Numbered from the stretch's first letter, positions 28,807 to 38,638 are shown. The stretch is 48,642 bases of DNA from an uncultured bacterium (GCA_900548225.1 URJM01000006.1:1-48642), one strand, 5' to 3'. Notes: a model not told the origin generated them from the letters alone. Numbers and translations: made by a program.

Positions 28807-31800
28807 CTATGCCATGCTGGCGTTCGCGTGGTGGATGCGGACATCCAGGCAGAGGCTCATCATTTCGCGAAGCAGGACGTTGAAGGATTCGGGAACCCCT
28901 GGATCCAGCTCGTTGTTTCCCTTCATGATTGAGTCGTAGATCTTGGTGCGCCCGGAGATGTCGTCGGACTTGACGGTGAGCATCTCCTGGAGGGTGTATG
29001 CCGCGCCGTATGCCTCCAGCGCCCAGACTTCCATTTCACCGAAGCGCTGGCCGCCGCCCTGGGCCTTGCCGCCCAGAGGCTGCTGGGTGACGAGGGAGTA
29101 CGGACCGACCGCACGGGCGTGAATCTTGTTGACGACCAGGTGGTCCAGCTTGAGCATGTAGATCTGCCCGACCATGACACGCTGCTCGAAGGCGTCGCCG
29201 GTGCGTCCGTCGTAGAGACGGGTCTTGCCGTCGATGTCGACGAAGTCGTCGGTGCGGTCGGAGCCATTGGCGTCAGTCACCTTGCCGCCGGTGCAGGCCT
29301 TGTCGTCGCGGGGAGCCACATTCCAGCCGGCTCCGGAGATGAGCTTGCGCAGATCGGCCTTCGCCTTGTCGACGGACTTGCCCTCGACCTGGCGCAGCGC
29401 CTCCATGATCTTGGCGGGGACTTCGACTCCGGCCGCCTCGGCAATCTTGACCAGGCGGGCGCGCTCAAGAAGGTCGACCATCCGCTCCTCGGGCATGCCG
29501 TCGAAGGCAGGAGTGGCGACGGTGATGCCGAGAATCTTCGCGGCGTATCCGGCGTGGGTCTCGAAGACCTGCCCGATGTTCATTCGGGAAGGAACGCCCA
29601 TCGGGTTGAGGACGATTTCCACAGGGGTGCCGTCAGCCATGAACGGAAGGTCCGCGATTGGGACGATCTTGGAGACGATGCCCTTGTTTCCGTGGCGTCC
29701 GGCCATCTTGTCGCCGATGGAGAGCCTTCTCTTGCTGGCGATATAGACCTTGACGCGGTTGATCTTCCCGGGCTCGGCGCCCTCGTTCTTCTCAAGAAGG
29801 TCGAGGGCCTCCTGGCAGCAACGGTCGTTCTCGCGGAGCTTGCCGCGGTACTTCTTCATGATCTCGTCGATTCTGGTCTTCGTCTCGCAGTCGTGCATCT
29901 GGTAGCGCTCGTATGCGGCGGCCAGGTTGTTGAGCATCTGCTTGGTGACCTTGCGGTCGGCCGGGATGATTGTCTCCTTCTCCTGGGTGTCGGGGTTGAC
30001 GTTGGAGATCTCGCAGGGAAGCTTCTGGCCCAGGTACAAGTCGCTGAGCTCCTTCACCAGCTCGTCGATGATGTTGTTCTTCTTCGCCTTGTACTTCGCG
30101 CTGGTCTCGGCCTGGCTGCTCTTGAGCTCGCTGCGGTTCATCTTGACCTTGGCGGGATCCTGGTTGCGGGTCAGGCGGAGGTCCATGACAACGCCGTCGT
30201 TGCCCGGCTCGGTCTTGAGGGAGGTGTCCTTGACGTCGCTGGACTTCTCGCCGAAGATGGCCTTGAGGAGGCGCTCCTCGGGAGCCAGGTCGGTCTCCTG
30301 CTTCGGGGAGACCTTGCCGACAAGGACGTCGCCGGGCTTGACAACTGCGCCGAGGCGGATGACGCCCTCGGTGTCAAGGTTGCTCAGGGACTCCTGGGAG
30401 ACGTTCGGGATGTCCCGGGTGATCTCCTCGGGCTGGGCCTGCTTGGTGGCACGGGCCTCGATCTCCTGGAGGTTGATGTGAATCGAGGTGTAGACGTCGT
30501 CCTGGACCAGCTTCTCGCTGATGATGATGGCGTCTTCGTAGTTGTATCCACGCCACGACATGAACGCGACCAGGACGTTGCGCCCAAGCGCCAGCTCGCC
30601 GCCGTCGGTGCATGCGCCGTCGGCCAGGGGCTGCCCCTTCTTGACCTCCTGGCCTGCGACGACGATGGGCCGCTGGTTGACCAGGGTGCACGCGTTGGAA
30701 CGCAGGAACTTGAAGAGGAGGTAGACCTGGACTTCGGGAGTGTCGAGGGACTTCACATAGTCGTCGGCGCACTTGCCCTTCGGGAACTTGCCGTCGGGGG
30801 TGACGATGACCTTGTAGCCGTCGGCCCATGCGACGACGCCGTCCTGGGTGGCGACCTGGATTGCGTGGGAGTACCTGGCGATGACGCCCTCCATTCCAGT
30901 GCCGACAAGCGGCGCCTCGGGCTTCATGAGGGGGACTGCCTGGCGCTGCATGTTGCAGCCCATCAGCGCACGGTTGGCGTCGTCATGCTCAAGGAAGGTG
31001 ATGACGCTGGCCGCGGCGGAGATCATCTGCTTCGGGGAGACGTCGATGAAGTCGACCTCGCTGGCAAGGAACTCGCCCGCCTCGCCGCCCTTGCGGCCGA
31101 GGACGTATTCGTTGACGAACGCGCCTTCCTCGTCACGGGGGGCGTTGGCCTGGGCAATCACATGCTGCTCCTCCTCGTCCGCCTTCATGTAGACGATTTC
31201 GGGGTTTCCCTTCTTGTCGGTGACCACCTTCTTGTTCTTGACGCGGCAGTACGGGGTGCGGATGAAGCCGAACTCGTCAAGCTGCGCATAGAGCGCCAGG
31301 GAGGAGATAAGGCCGATGTTGGGGCCTTCGGGAGTCTCAATCGGGCAGATTCTGCCATAGTGGCTGGCGTGGACGTCGCGGACTTCGGCGCCGGCGCGGT
31401 CTCTTGTGAGTCCGCCGGGCCCCAGTGCGGAGAGGCGTCGCTTGTTGGTCAGCTCGGAGAGGCAGTTGGTCTGGTCCATGAACTGCGAGAGCTGGTTGTG
31501 CTGGAAGAAGTCCGTGACCGTGTTCTCGAAGCCCTTGGTGCTGATGAGGCTGGAGATGCTCACCGTGCCATTCTCGGCGTGGCGGGTGTTCTTGCGCTCG
31601 CGGGCGACGTTGGCGACGCGGTTGAAGCCCACGCGGCACTGGTTCTGGAGGAGTTCCCCGATTGTGCGGATGCGGCGGCGGGAGAGGTGGTCGATGTCAT
31701 CCTGCGGACCGTTGTTCTTGTAGAGCCTCATGAGCTCGCGGGTCGCCGCGGCGATATCCCACTTGGTGAGGGTGCGGGTCTTCTCGTCGACATTGATGCC

Positions 31801-32850
31801 CAGCTGCTGGTTGAGCTTGAAACGGCCCACCAGGCCGAGGTCGTAGCGCCTCTCGTCCTGGAACATCTTCTCGAAGAGGGCGCGGGCATTGGCGACGTTC
31901 GGCGGGTCGCTGGGGCGCATCCTCTTGTAGATCTCCCTCTGGGCGTCTTCGCAGGTCTTGGTGGTGTCGCTCTGGAGGCACTTGATGAAGTAGTCGCCGA
32001 TTTCGTTGGTGTCGACCAGCGGCAGCTTCTTGACTCCCGCGTCCTTGAGGACTTCGAGGACGCCGGGGTTGAGGGGTTCCAGCGCGTTTGCCAGGACGGT
32101 CTGCTTGTCCTCCGGGTCGAGGATGTCCTCCACCAGGGTGTAGTGCGAGGGCTCCTGCTCCTTGATGACAGCAGAGAGGCTCTTCTCCTTGACGCCGTAG
32201 ATTGCGTCGAGAATCTCACGGTTGCTGTCATAGCCGAAGGCGCGCAGGAAGACGGAGATGATGAACTTGCGGCGGCGGCGCTTGCGGTCCAGGTAGATGT
32301 ACATCATGTCCTTGATGTCGAACTGGACTTCCAGCCAGGAACCGTGGTCGGGCAGAATCTTGTAGCTGTAGATGAGCTTGCCGCTGGGATGGTGGTTGGT
32401 CTCGAAACAGACGCCGGGGGAACGGTGGAGCTGGCTGACGATGACGCGCTCGCTGCCGTTGATGATGAAGGAGCCGCTGGGAGTCATCAGGGGCAGGTGC
32501 CCAAGGCGGATGCGCTCCTCGTGGATGTCCTTGCTGGAGGCGCCCTTCATGCGGAAGGTGACGTAGAGGTCGCCCTGGTAGGTGCCGCCGGACTTCAGAA
32601 GCTCGGAGAGGTCGTTGTCGCCCTCCTTGATTTCATAGCTGACAAACTCGATTCCGAAGGCGTTCTTGCTCTCGGAGGAGGCTGGCGGGAAGGTGTCGGA
32701 GAGGACTTCCTGGAGGCCGTGGTTCTCACGCTTCTCCGGGGGTACGTCCATCTGCAGGAAGTCGGAGTAGGACTTCGTCTGCAAACTGATCAGGTCGGGA
32801 ATCGGAAGAACTTCCTTCAGACGGCCGAAGTTGATGCGCTCGCCTTTCAT
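28807..32850 (-). CDS. rpoB: DNA-directed RNA polymerase subunit beta
   Basis: The 1347-residue beta subunit begins MKGERINFGRL at 32850, with AAGGAGCAAC as the Shine-Dalgarno. The frame extends 147 nt further upstream, but that part is leader. Conserved stretches include GSERVIVSQLHRSPGV, the rifampicin pocket QLSQFMDQTNCLSELTNKRR, SALGPGGLTRDRAG, HYGRICPIETPEGPNIGLI, MSWRGYNYEDAI, KMAGRHGNKG and FGEMEVWALEAYGAA. In the rifampicin pocket the residue matching E. coli His526 is Asn469 (codon 31444-31446, AAC). The cluster also has Thr and Cys at positions 518 and 520. It functions with RpoC as the catalytic core of RNA polymerase. Confidence 0.99.
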   Translation of the reverse strand: MKGERINFGRLKEVLPIPDLISLQTKSYSDFLQMDVPPEKRENHGLQEVLSDTFPPASSESKNAFGIEFVSYEIKEGDNDLSELLKSGGTYQGDLYVTFRMKGASSKDIHEERIRLGHLPLMTPSGSFIINGSERVIVSQLHRSPGVCFETNHHPSGKLIYSYKILPDHGSWLEVQFDIKDMMYIYLDRKRRRRKFIISVFLRAFGYDSNREILDAIYGVKEKSLSAVIKEQEPSHYTLVEDILDPEDKQTVLANALEPLNPGVLEVLKDAGVKKLPLVDTNEIGDYFIKCLQSDTTKTCEDAQREIYKRMRPSDPPNVANARALFEKMFQDERRYDLGLVGRFKLNQQLGINVDEKTRTLTKWDIAAATRELMRLYKNNGPQDDIDHLSRRRIRTIGELLQNQCRVGFNRVANVARERKNTRHAENGTVSISSLISTKGFENTVTDFFQHNQLSQFMDQTNCLSELTNKRRLSALGPGGLTRDRAGAEVRDVHASHYGRICPIETPEGPNIGLISSLALYAQLDEFGFIRTPYCRVKNKKVVTDKKGNPEIVYMKADEEEQHVIAQANAPRDEEGAFVNEYVLGRKGGEAGEFLASEVDFIDVSPKQMISAAASVITFLEHDDANRALMGCNMQRQAVPLMKPEAPLVGTGMEGVIARYSHAIQVATQDGVVAWADGYKVIVTPDGKFPKGKCADDYVKSLDTPEVQVYLLFKFLRSNACTLVNQRPIVVAGQEVKKGQPLADGACTDGGELALGRNVLVAFMSWRGYNYEDAIIISEKLVQDDVYTSIHINLQEIEARATKQAQPEEITRDIPNVSQESLSNLDTEGVIRLGAVVKPGDVLVGKVSPKQETDLAPEERLLKAIFGEKSSDVKDTSLKTEPGNDGVVMDLRLTRNQDPAKVKMNRSELKSSQAETSAKYKAKKNNIIDELVKELSDLYLGQKLPCEISNVNPDTQEKETIIPADRKVTKQMLNNLAAAYERYQMHDCETKTRIDEIMKKYRGKLRENDRCCQEALDLLEKNEGAEPGKINRVKVYIASKRRLSIGDKMAGRHGNKGIVSKIVPIADLPFMADGTPVEIVLNPMGVPSRMNIGQVFETHAGYAAKILGITVATPAFDGMPEERMVDLLERARLVKIAEAAGVEVPAKIMEALRQVEGKSVDKAKADLRKLISGAGWNVAPRDDKACTGGKVTDANGSDRTDDFVDIDGKTRLYDGRTGDAFEQRVMVGQIYMLKLDHLVVNKIHARAVGPYSLVTQQPLGGKAQGGGQRFGEMEVWALEAYGAAYTLQEMLTVKSDDISGRTKIYDSIMKGNNELDPGVPESFNVLLREMMSLCLDVRIHHANASMA

Positions 32851-33052
32851 GTTGCTCCTTCTTGGGGGGTGGTGGGTTGCGGTTGGGTTGTATGCAGAAT
32901 AGAGAAAAACGTCATCCTCCCCTCGCGCATGCGCAGGCACGCGCACACGGCAGAACTCAGGAGGAACCAATCGGAAAACGCCTCCGGAGCCAGGCATGAC
33001 CTCTCGTCCCAGGGGAAATATCGGGGCGATCTATTTAGTCTCACCGCCCTAA

Positions 33053-33081
33053 AGCATACATGCTGCGCCGGACATCCGCAA
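33053..33081 (-). promoter_or_regulatory. Candidate internal promoter for rpoB-rpoC
   Basis: On the minus strand TTGCGG (33076-33081) and TATGCT (33053-33058) are 17 bp apart in the 464-nt gap between rplL and rpoB, about 200 nt ahead of the rpoB start. The rest of this gap (32851-33236) contains no gene that I can support. Confidence 0.45.
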
Positions 33082-33236
33082 GGAACGGGAAATGCACGGC
33101 GAGATGGGAAGAGGGAAAACCTTGACTGGAGGAGCCGGCAGGAAGACCTGCTCTCGGAGAATCGACTTCCCCGTGTCTCCGGGACGATGGGGAAAGACAC
33201 CGTCGCGGAGACTCGGAGACCCCCTTTCGGAGGTGC

Positions 33237-33285
33237 AAAATCGCCGCAAGCGCAACCGACCTGGTCGGAAATGCACTTGCGGCGA
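33237..33285 (-). terminator. Terminator/attenuator between rplL and rpoB
   Basis: On the minus strand TCGCCGCAAGTGC (33273-33285) pairs with GCGCTTGCGGCGA (33241-33253), and an inner CCGACC/GGTCGG stem extends it; four T residues follow. It lies 29 nt past rplL and could lower transcription into rpoBC, as the rplL-rpoB attenuator does in E. coli. Confidence 0.75.
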
Positions 33286-33314
33286 CTTTGGGATGTGTCA
33301 GGAAGTCATCAAGA

Positions 33315-33713
33315 CTACTTGACCTCGACCTTGGCGCCGGCGGCCTCGAGCTTCGCCTTGATCTGGTCGGCCTCCTCCTTGGGGACACCAGTCTTGATGG
33401 GCTTCGGAGCACCGTCAACCAGATCCTTGGCCTCCTTCAGGCCAAGACCAGTCAGGGCGCGGACTTCCTTGATGACGGGGATCTTCTGGGCACCGCCGTC
33501 AACCAGGACGACGTCGAACTCAGTCTTCTCCTCGACGGGAGCTGCGGCGGCGGCAGGTGCGGCGGCGGCAACCGCGACAGGCGCGGCGGCGCTGACACCC
33601 AGGCGCTCCTCAAGAGCCTTGACCAGCTTGGAAAGGTCCAGGACAGTCAGACCCTCGATGTAGCTCACAAACTGCTCCATTTCAGCAGTCAACTCGATCT
33701 TTTCATCAGCCAT
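33315..33713 (-). CDS. rplL: 50S ribosomal protein L7/L12
   Basis: The 132-residue stalk protein has an N-terminal dimerisation helix region ([20 protein letters not shown]), an Ala-rich hinge (about residues 40-65) and the C-terminal factor-binding domain ([38 protein letters not shown]). The dimers bind L10 and recruit EF-Tu, EF-G and IF2 to the ribosome. The start at 33713 (MADEKIEL) has GAGGAA upstream. A frame extension of 54 nt that overlaps the end of rplJ was discarded. A terminator-like hairpin follows. Confidence 0.98.
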   Translation of the reverse strand: MADEKIELTAEMEQFVSYIEGLTVLDLSKLVKALEERLGVSAAAPVAVAAAAPAAAAAPVEEKTEFDVVLVDGGAQKIPVIKEVRALTGLGLKEAKDLVDGAPKPIKTGVPKEEADQIKAKLEAAGAKVEVK

Positions 33714-33732
33714 TGTAGTAGATTCCTCTTTT

Positions 33733-34272
33733 TTAAGCGGCTTGCTCTTTCTTCTGCAAGAAAGCATTTAAGACGTAAACAACACTCGACAACTTCGCAT
33801 TGAGGACGCGAACCAACTGACCAGCGGGAGCCTGCAGGAGCCCCAGCAGCTGTCCGAGAAGAGCCTCCCGAGGCGGAAGATCCGCAAGGGCGACAACGTC
33901 CGCACCGCTGAGAAGCTGCCCGTCAAGCCAACCAAGTTTGATGGTGACCTTCGGGGACTTGTCCTCGGCAATCGCGGTCTTGGACAGTTCCTTCACAGCC
34001 TTGGCCAAGGCGACGGGGTCGGCGTCTCCGCTGACCACGGCACTGGCAAGACTGAGTTTCTGCGCTGCCAGAGCCTCGTAGCCCAGGGCTTCGGCGGCCT
34101 TAGTGATCATGGTGTTCTTGACCACGTGGACCTCCGCCCCCAGAGCTGCCAGCTTGGCACGGAATTCGCTGAACTCGGCGACGGTCAGAGCGTTGAAGCC
34201 AATGATGAAGACGGGCTTGTCTTGCAACAGCTCCTTCACCACGTTAAGCATCTGTACTTTTTCTGCTCTCAT
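33733..34272 (-). CDS. rplJ: 50S ribosomal protein L10
   Basis: The 179-residue L10 forms the base of the ribosomal stalk with L7/L12. It contains [20 protein letters not shown] near the N terminus and [20 protein letters not shown] at the C-terminal L12-binding helix. MRAEKVQML at 34272 is the chosen start, with AGAAGGAGAGG as Shine-Dalgarno. That site lies inside the end of rplA, whose stop is 2 nt away, so there is no separate L10 leader of the E. coli kind. Confidence 0.97.
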   Translation of the reverse strand: MRAEKVQMLNVVKELLQDKPVFIIGFNALTVAEFSEFRAKLAALGAEVHVVKNTMITKAAEALGYEALAAQKLSLASAVVSGDADPVALAKAVKELSKTAIAEDKSPKVTIKLGWLDGQLLSGADVVALADLPPREALLGQLLGLLQAPAGQLVRVLNAKLSSVVYVLNAFLQKKEQAA

Positions 34273-34274
34273 CG

Positions 34275-34976
34275 TTACCTCTCCTTCTGCTTCGCATTGA
34301 CATCCAGCGGAATGCCCGGGCCCATCGTGGAGCAGAGCGTGGCTGCTCTCATGTACTGCCCCTTGACGGCGGCAGGACGAGCCTTGAGGATCGTGCGGAA
34401 TGCAGTGTCCATGTTTTCCAGAAGGGCTTCCGCATCGAAGGAGAGCTTGCCGACGGGCATCATCACGCATCCCGCCTTGTCGCAGCGGTACTCGACTCGA
34501 CCGGCCTTTGCCTCCTTGACGGCGGTGGCGGTGTCATCGGTGACGGTGCCGGTCTTGGGGTTCGGCATGAGTCCGCGGGGACCCAGGACACGACCAAGCG
34601 TACGCACTTCCTTCATTGCGGCGGGAGTGGCGATCAGGATGTCGAAATCCAGCCATCCGCCCTTGATTTTCTGGAGAAGCTCCTGGTATCCGACTTCGTC
34701 GGCCCCGGCGGCCTGGGCGGCCGCCGCGGCATCGCCGTCGGCGACGACCACGACCTTCTGAGTCTTGCCGGTGCCGCGGGGAAGAACCACCGCGCCACGG
34801 ACGATCTGGTCGGACTGGCGCGGGTCAATTCCCAGCACGAACGCCATCTCGACAGTCTCGTCGAACTTTGCAGTCGGCATGGACTTCAGGAGCTTGACGC
34901 CCTCTTCGAAGAGGTAGCTCTTGCTGCGGTCCAGATTTTCGCAGCGGGAGCGATAGAGTTTGCTTCTGTGCTTCAT
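34275..34976 (-). CDS. rplA: 50S ribosomal protein L1
   Basis: The 233-residue L1 protein binds 23S rRNA at the mobile L1 stalk and moves the exit-site t[23 protein letters not shown] opens it, and [35 protein letters not shown] and [12 protein letters not shown] are conserved. Its ATG overlaps the rplK stop (ATGA), a sign of translational coupling. In many bacteria L1 represses its own operon by binding the rplK leader; the 125-nt leader here would be the place to look. Confidence 0.98.
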   Translation of the reverse strand: MKHRSKLYRSRCENLDRSKSYLFEEGVKLLKSMPTAKFDETVEMAFVLGIDPRQSDQIVRGAVVLPRGTGKTQKVVVVADGDAAAAAQAAGADEVGYQELLQKIKGGWLDFDILIATPAAMKEVRTLGRVLGPRGLMPNPKTGTVTDDTATAVKEAKAGRVEYRCDKAGCVMMPVGKLSFDAEALLENMDTAFRTILKARPAAVKGQYMRAATLCSTMGPGIPLDVNAKQKER

Positions 34977-35398
34977 TCTACCACCTCGATGCCCATGCTG
35001 CGCGCGGTGCCGGCGATGATCTTGACCGCCGCATCCACGCTACGTGAATTCAAATCGGCCTTCTTGGTCTCCGCAATTGCCTCAAGGTCCTTGCGGGTGA
35101 CCTTTCCGACCTTCTCAGAACCAGGAGTCTTCGCGCCTGACGCGACGCCTGCCGCCTTCTTCAGCAGCACGGCCGCGGGCGGGGACTTGGTGATGAAGGT
35201 GAACGAACGGTCCTGGTAGACCGTGATCACAACAGGAATCACCAGGCCAGCTTGCCCCTGGGTTGCAGCGTTGAACTGCTTGCAGAACGACATGATGTTC
35301 ACGCCGGCCTGACCCAACGCAGGTCCCACGGGGGGGGCCGGGTTGGCGGCGCCAGCGGGAATCTGCAGTCGAACTACACCCGTGACTTTCTTTGCCAT
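34973..35398 (-). CDS. rplK: 50S ribosomal protein L11
   Basis: The 141-residue L11 forms the GTPase-associated centre and is needed for stringent factor activation. The sequence has [52 protein letters not shown] and a C-terminal rRNA-binding half ending [12 protein letters not shown]. It is the first gene of the operon. secE and nusG, which usually precede rplK, are not present; a promoter and then the DUF815/ilv operon lie upstream. Confidence 0.98.
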   Translation of the reverse strand: MAKKVTGVVRLQIPAGAANPAPPVGPALGQAGVNIMSFCKQFNAATQGQAGLVIPVVITVYQDRSFTFITKSPPAAVLLKKAAGVASGAKTPGSEKVGKVTRKDLEAIAETKKADLNSRSVDAAVKIIAGTARSMGIEVVE

Positions 35399-35529
35399 CG
35401 TGTTTTTTCCTACTTGGACACCCTATGGTAAGGCGTGGCAGGTCTCCTCCCACAGAATGTCACTGCTATTAGATCTCATGACGGATCTGGACAGATGCCG
35501 ACATGCCTGCCATCGAAAAACGGTCGCAT

Positions 35530-35557
35530 ACTATAAGACATTCCGCAAGGATTGCAA
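35530..35557 (-). promoter_or_regulatory. Promoter of the rplKAJL(-rpoBC) operon
   Basis: On the minus strand TTGCAA (35552-35557) and TATAGT (35530-35535) are 16 bp apart. Transcription would begin near 35523, giving a leader of about 125 nt before rplK. This is the best promoter match in the window. Confidence 0.7.
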
Positions 35558-35619
35558 GCGGGATGCAGAACGGAATCCCGGGAAATCCGTGATTCTTCTT
35601 GTTTGTCGTCGCCCCCGCC

Positions 35620-36921
35620 CTATCGCGCCAGCGACTTGACGAATTGCGCGGCTGTCCGTCCTGAGAATCCGCCGTGTTCGATCTCCCATTGGGTGGCGAG
35701 CCTCTCCTCCTCGGGAGTGAGCGTGATTCCAGCGCGCCTGGCCAGGGTGTCGATGATTTCGAGATATTCCTTCTTGGAGGGATTCGCATAGAGGATGGCG
35801 ATTCCGAAGCGTTCCGCCAGGGACAGCTTTTCCTCCATCGTATCCGAGCGGTGGACGTCCCCGTCATGCTCCATGTCGTCCCGGTCGGACCACTTTTCCC
35901 TGACGAGATGCCTGCGGTTGCTTGTGGCGTAAACGAGGAGGTTTTCGGGCTTGCTTTCCACGCCGCCCTCGATGACGGCCTTGAGATACTTGTACTCTAC
36001 CTCGTTCTCCTCGAAGGACAGGTCGTCCAGGAGGAGAATGAACCTATACCTGCGGTTCTTGACCATCGAGACCAGCTCCGGAAGCATCTGGAACTGGTGC
36101 TTGTAGAGCTCAATCATCCGAAGGCCGTAGTCGCCATAGTCGTGGACGAGCGCCTTGACGCTGGTGGACTTGCCGGTGCCGCTGTCTCCGTAGAGCAGCA
36201 CGTTGTTCGCGCTTCGACCTTCGATGAACGCCTCCGTATTCTTCCGGAGCAGCTCCTTCTGCCGCTCGTATCCGACAAGCGCGGAGAGCCCCTCGGAGTC
36301 GAGATTCACCACCGGCAGCAATTCCACAGGCCCGTCTCCGGCCTTTCTGATGCGGAACGCCTGGTTGAGGGCGAATGCGCCGACGCCGCGCTGCTTGTAG
36401 AAATTGGTCACCACCATGAAGAACGCCCCCTCCGTTGCGCACTTTTCGAGTTCGGCGCTGAGCCCCTGGACCATCCTGCTGATTTCGCGGTTGTATGCAC
36501 CCTGCCTCTTGGGGACCGCGCGGTAGTTTCCAAGTATGGAGAAGCAGTCGATTCCCAGATCCTCCTCGATTTCCGAGAAGTCGAAGAAAAAGATGCCCTT
36601 CATTGCCTTGAAGTCATTGAGGGCGAAGAGGTTGACGCTTGCTTCGGGGGTGGCTCCCACCCTTTCGCAGGTGAGCGAAAAGGAGTTTTCGTCGGTGGCC
36701 AGCAGATATGCGATGTAGTTGTGCCAGAGATTCTTGTCGAACCCGCATTCCGTCGCCAGGTCCAGAAGCCGTTTCACCTGCCGGAAGATTCTCTGCACGA
36801 GCAGTGGCTTCGTGCAGGAGTGCGCCTTCCAGTCGGCGTAGATTTCCGCCAGGGAGGCGAGGATCGTGCCCCCCTGGGCGAGATTGCCGTAGAGCAGGAG
36901 ATGTGAAGTCAGGTCGTTCAT
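35620..36921 (-). CDS. DUF815 family AAA+ type ATPase
   Basis: The 433-residue product carries Walker A GDSGTGKST (about residues 246-254), Walker B FILLLDDLSF and a sensor-like LLVYATSNRRHLVRE. An unusual N-terminal 200 residues precede them. The DUF815 family is widely conserved but has no firmly assigned role that I know of; it is AAA-like and cytoplasmic. It begins 16 nt after the ilvD stop, so it is probably the last gene of the ilv operon. Whether this reflects a role in branched-chain amino acid enzyme assembly or is incidental is unknown. Confidence 0.85.
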   Translation of the reverse strand: MNDLTSHLLLYGNLAQGGTILASLAEIYADWKAHSCTKPLLVQRIFRQVKRLLDLATECGFDKNLWHNYIAYLLATDENSFSLTCERVGATPEASVNLFALNDFKAMKGIFFFDFSEIEEDLGIDCFSILGNYRAVPKRQGAYNREISRMVQGLSAELEKCATEGAFFMVVTNFYKQRGVGAFALNQAFRIRKAGDGPVELLPVVNLDSEGLSALVGYERQKELLRKNTEAFIEGRSANNVLLYGDSGTGKSTSVKALVHDYGDYGLRMIELYKHQFQMLPELVSMVKNRRYRFILLLDDLSFEENEVEYKYLKAVIEGGVESKPENLLVYATSNRRHLVREKWSDRDDMEHDGDVHRSDTMEEKLSLAERFGIAILYANPSKKEYLEIIDTLARRAGITLTPEEERLATQWEIEHGGFSGRTAAQFVKSLAR

Positions 36922-36937
36922 CGCAGTTTCTCCGATG

Positions 36938-38632
36938 CTAGCTGAGAATGGCTCCCGTGTCGGCGGAGGAGACCTGCTTCGCGTAGCGCGAGAGATATCC
37001 CGTAGTCACCTTCGGCCGGGGCTGGCGCCATTCGCCACGGCGGCGGGCAAGCTCCTCCTCGGCCACGGCAAGGGTGATTCTGCCGGAGGGAATGTCGATT
37101 TCAACCGTGTCGCCCTCGTGGACAAGCGCAATCGAGCCTCCGGCCGCAGCCTCCGGGGAGACATGGCCGATTGCGGCGCCGCGCGTGGCGCCGGAAAACC
37201 GCCCGTCGGTGACCAGCGCAACCGAGGAGCCAAGACCCATCCCGCAAATCGCGCTTGTGGGATAGAGCATCTCGCGCATTCCAGGACCGCCGCGGGGGCC
37301 TTCGTAGCGTATCACGACAACGTCGCCGGCATTTATCCTGCCGTCGTAAATCGCGGAGAGGGCATCCTCCTCGCTGTCGAAGACACGCGCGGGGCCGGAG
37401 TGCCTCATCATCTCAGGAGCCACGGCGGCCTGCTTGACGACGCATCCGTCCGGCGCAAGATTCCCCTTGAGGACGGCAATGCCGCCATTGGGCAGGAAGG
37501 GGTTGGAAAGGGGACGGATCACCTCGTGGTCGAGGACTTCGACACCCTCGAGATTCTCGCGGACGGTGCGCCCCGTGCAGGTCATCACGTCGGTCTCAAT
37601 CAGGCCGCCGTCGGCGAGTTCCTTCATCACGGCCTGGACACCGCCGGCCAGGTCAAGGTCTTCCACGAAGGCCTCCCCTGCGGGCGCAAGATGGCAGATG
37701 TTCGGGGTGCGGGCGCTGATCCCGTTGCTCTGGTCAAGCGTCAGGGTCACTCCAGCCTCGTGGGCAATCGCAGGCAGGTGGAGCATCGTATTCGTCGACC
37801 CGCCAAGAGCCATGTCGACGGCCTCGGCGTTGTGGAACGCCCTCTCGGTCATAATCTGGCGGGGACGGATGTCCCTGCGGACAAGCTCCATGATCTGGCG
37901 CCCCGCCTCCTTTGCAAGGCGGATTCTTGCGGAGTGCGGCGCGGGAATCGTGCCGTTGCCGGGCAATCCCATGCCCAGCGCCTCCGTGAGGCAGTTCATG
38001 GTGTTTGCCGTATACATTCCGGAGCAGGAGCCGCATGTCGGGCAGGAACGCTCCTCGGAATCCTGCAGCCCCGCCTCGTCAAGCTTTCCGGCGTGGTATT
38101 CCCCCACGGCCTCGAAGAGTGTGGAAAGGCACCCCCGGCGGCCGTCGGGGAAGCGCCCCGCAAGCATCGGGCCGCCCGAACAGAAGATCGCGGGGATGTT
38201 GAGCCGCGCGGCGGCCATGAGGAGCCCGGGGACATTCTTGTCGCAGTTCGGAATCATGACCAGCCCGTCGAACTGGTGCGCGATTGCCATCGCCTCCGTC
38301 GAGTCCGCAATCAGATCCCGCGTCACAAGGGAATACTTCATCCCCACATGCCCCATGGCAATGCCGTCGCAGACCGCTATCGCGGGGAAAATGACTGGAG
38401 TCCCGCCGGCGGCGTAGACGCCCGCCTTGACGGCCTCGGCAATCCTGTCAAGATGCGCGTGTCCCGGGACGATTTCGTTCCAGGAGCTCACGATTCCGAT
38501 GAGGGGTCTTTCAATCTCCTCCCGTGTCATTCCAAGGGCGAAGAGAAGGCTGCGGTTCGGTGCGCGGCCGGCGCCAGATTTCATTCCGTCGGAGAGCATG
38601 GCTGGTAGGTATGCAGGGTATTGGGTGCGCAT
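36938..38632 (-). CDS. ilvD: Dihydroxy-acid dehydratase
   Basis: The 564-residue Fe-S enzyme makes the 2-keto acid precursors of valine and isoleucine. Conserved parts include [44 protein letters not shown], the cluster region [42 protein letters not shown] and [11 protein letters not shown]. The start at 38632 gives a slightly long N terminus; Met at 38599 (MLSDGMKSG) is an alternative. Neither has a Shine-Dalgarno. The gene lies 96 nt after ilvC, with a strong hairpin ending just before its start. Confidence 0.97.
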   Translation of the reverse strand: MRTQYPAYLPAMLSDGMKSGAGRAPNRSLLFALGMTREEIERPLIGIVSSWNEIVPGHAHLDRIAEAVKAGVYAAGGTPVIFPAIAVCDGIAMGHVGMKYSLVTRDLIADSTEAMAIAHQFDGLVMIPNCDKNVPGLLMAAARLNIPAIFCSGGPMLAGRFPDGRRGCLSTLFEAVGEYHAGKLDEAGLQDSEERSCPTCGSCSGMYTANTMNCLTEALGMGLPGNGTIPAPHSARIRLAKEAGRQIMELVRRDIRPRQIMTERAFHNAEAVDMALGGSTNTMLHLPAIAHEAGVTLTLDQSNGISARTPNICHLAPAGEAFVEDLDLAGGVQAVMKELADGGLIETDVMTCTGRTVRENLEGVEVLDHEVIRPLSNPFLPNGGIAVLKGNLAPDGCVVKQAAVAPEMMRHSGPARVFDSEEDALSAIYDGRINAGDVVVIRYEGPRGGPGMREMLYPTSAICGMGLGSSVALVTDGRFSGATRGAAIGHVSPEAAAGGSIALVHEGDTVEIDIPSGRITLAVAEEELARRRGEWRQPRPKVTTGYLSRYAKQVSSADTGAILS

Positions 38633-38638
38633 GGCCTG

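Noticed and set aside
32851..32997. N-terminal extension of RpoB
   Set aside because: A clear Shine-Dalgarno precedes MKGERINFG at 32850 and the extension has no resemblance to RpoB.
29119..33663. A 1514-codon open frame on the plus strand opposite rpoB and rplL
   Set aside because: It mirrors rpoB codon periodicity, has Val/Leu/Asp-biased low-complexity composition and no recognisable domain; it is a shadow of the GC-rich antisense gene.
34273..34470. N-terminal extension of L10 into rplA
   Set aside because: Ordinary L10 begins at MRAEKVQML with a strong ribosome site; the extension is out-of-frame rplA sequence.
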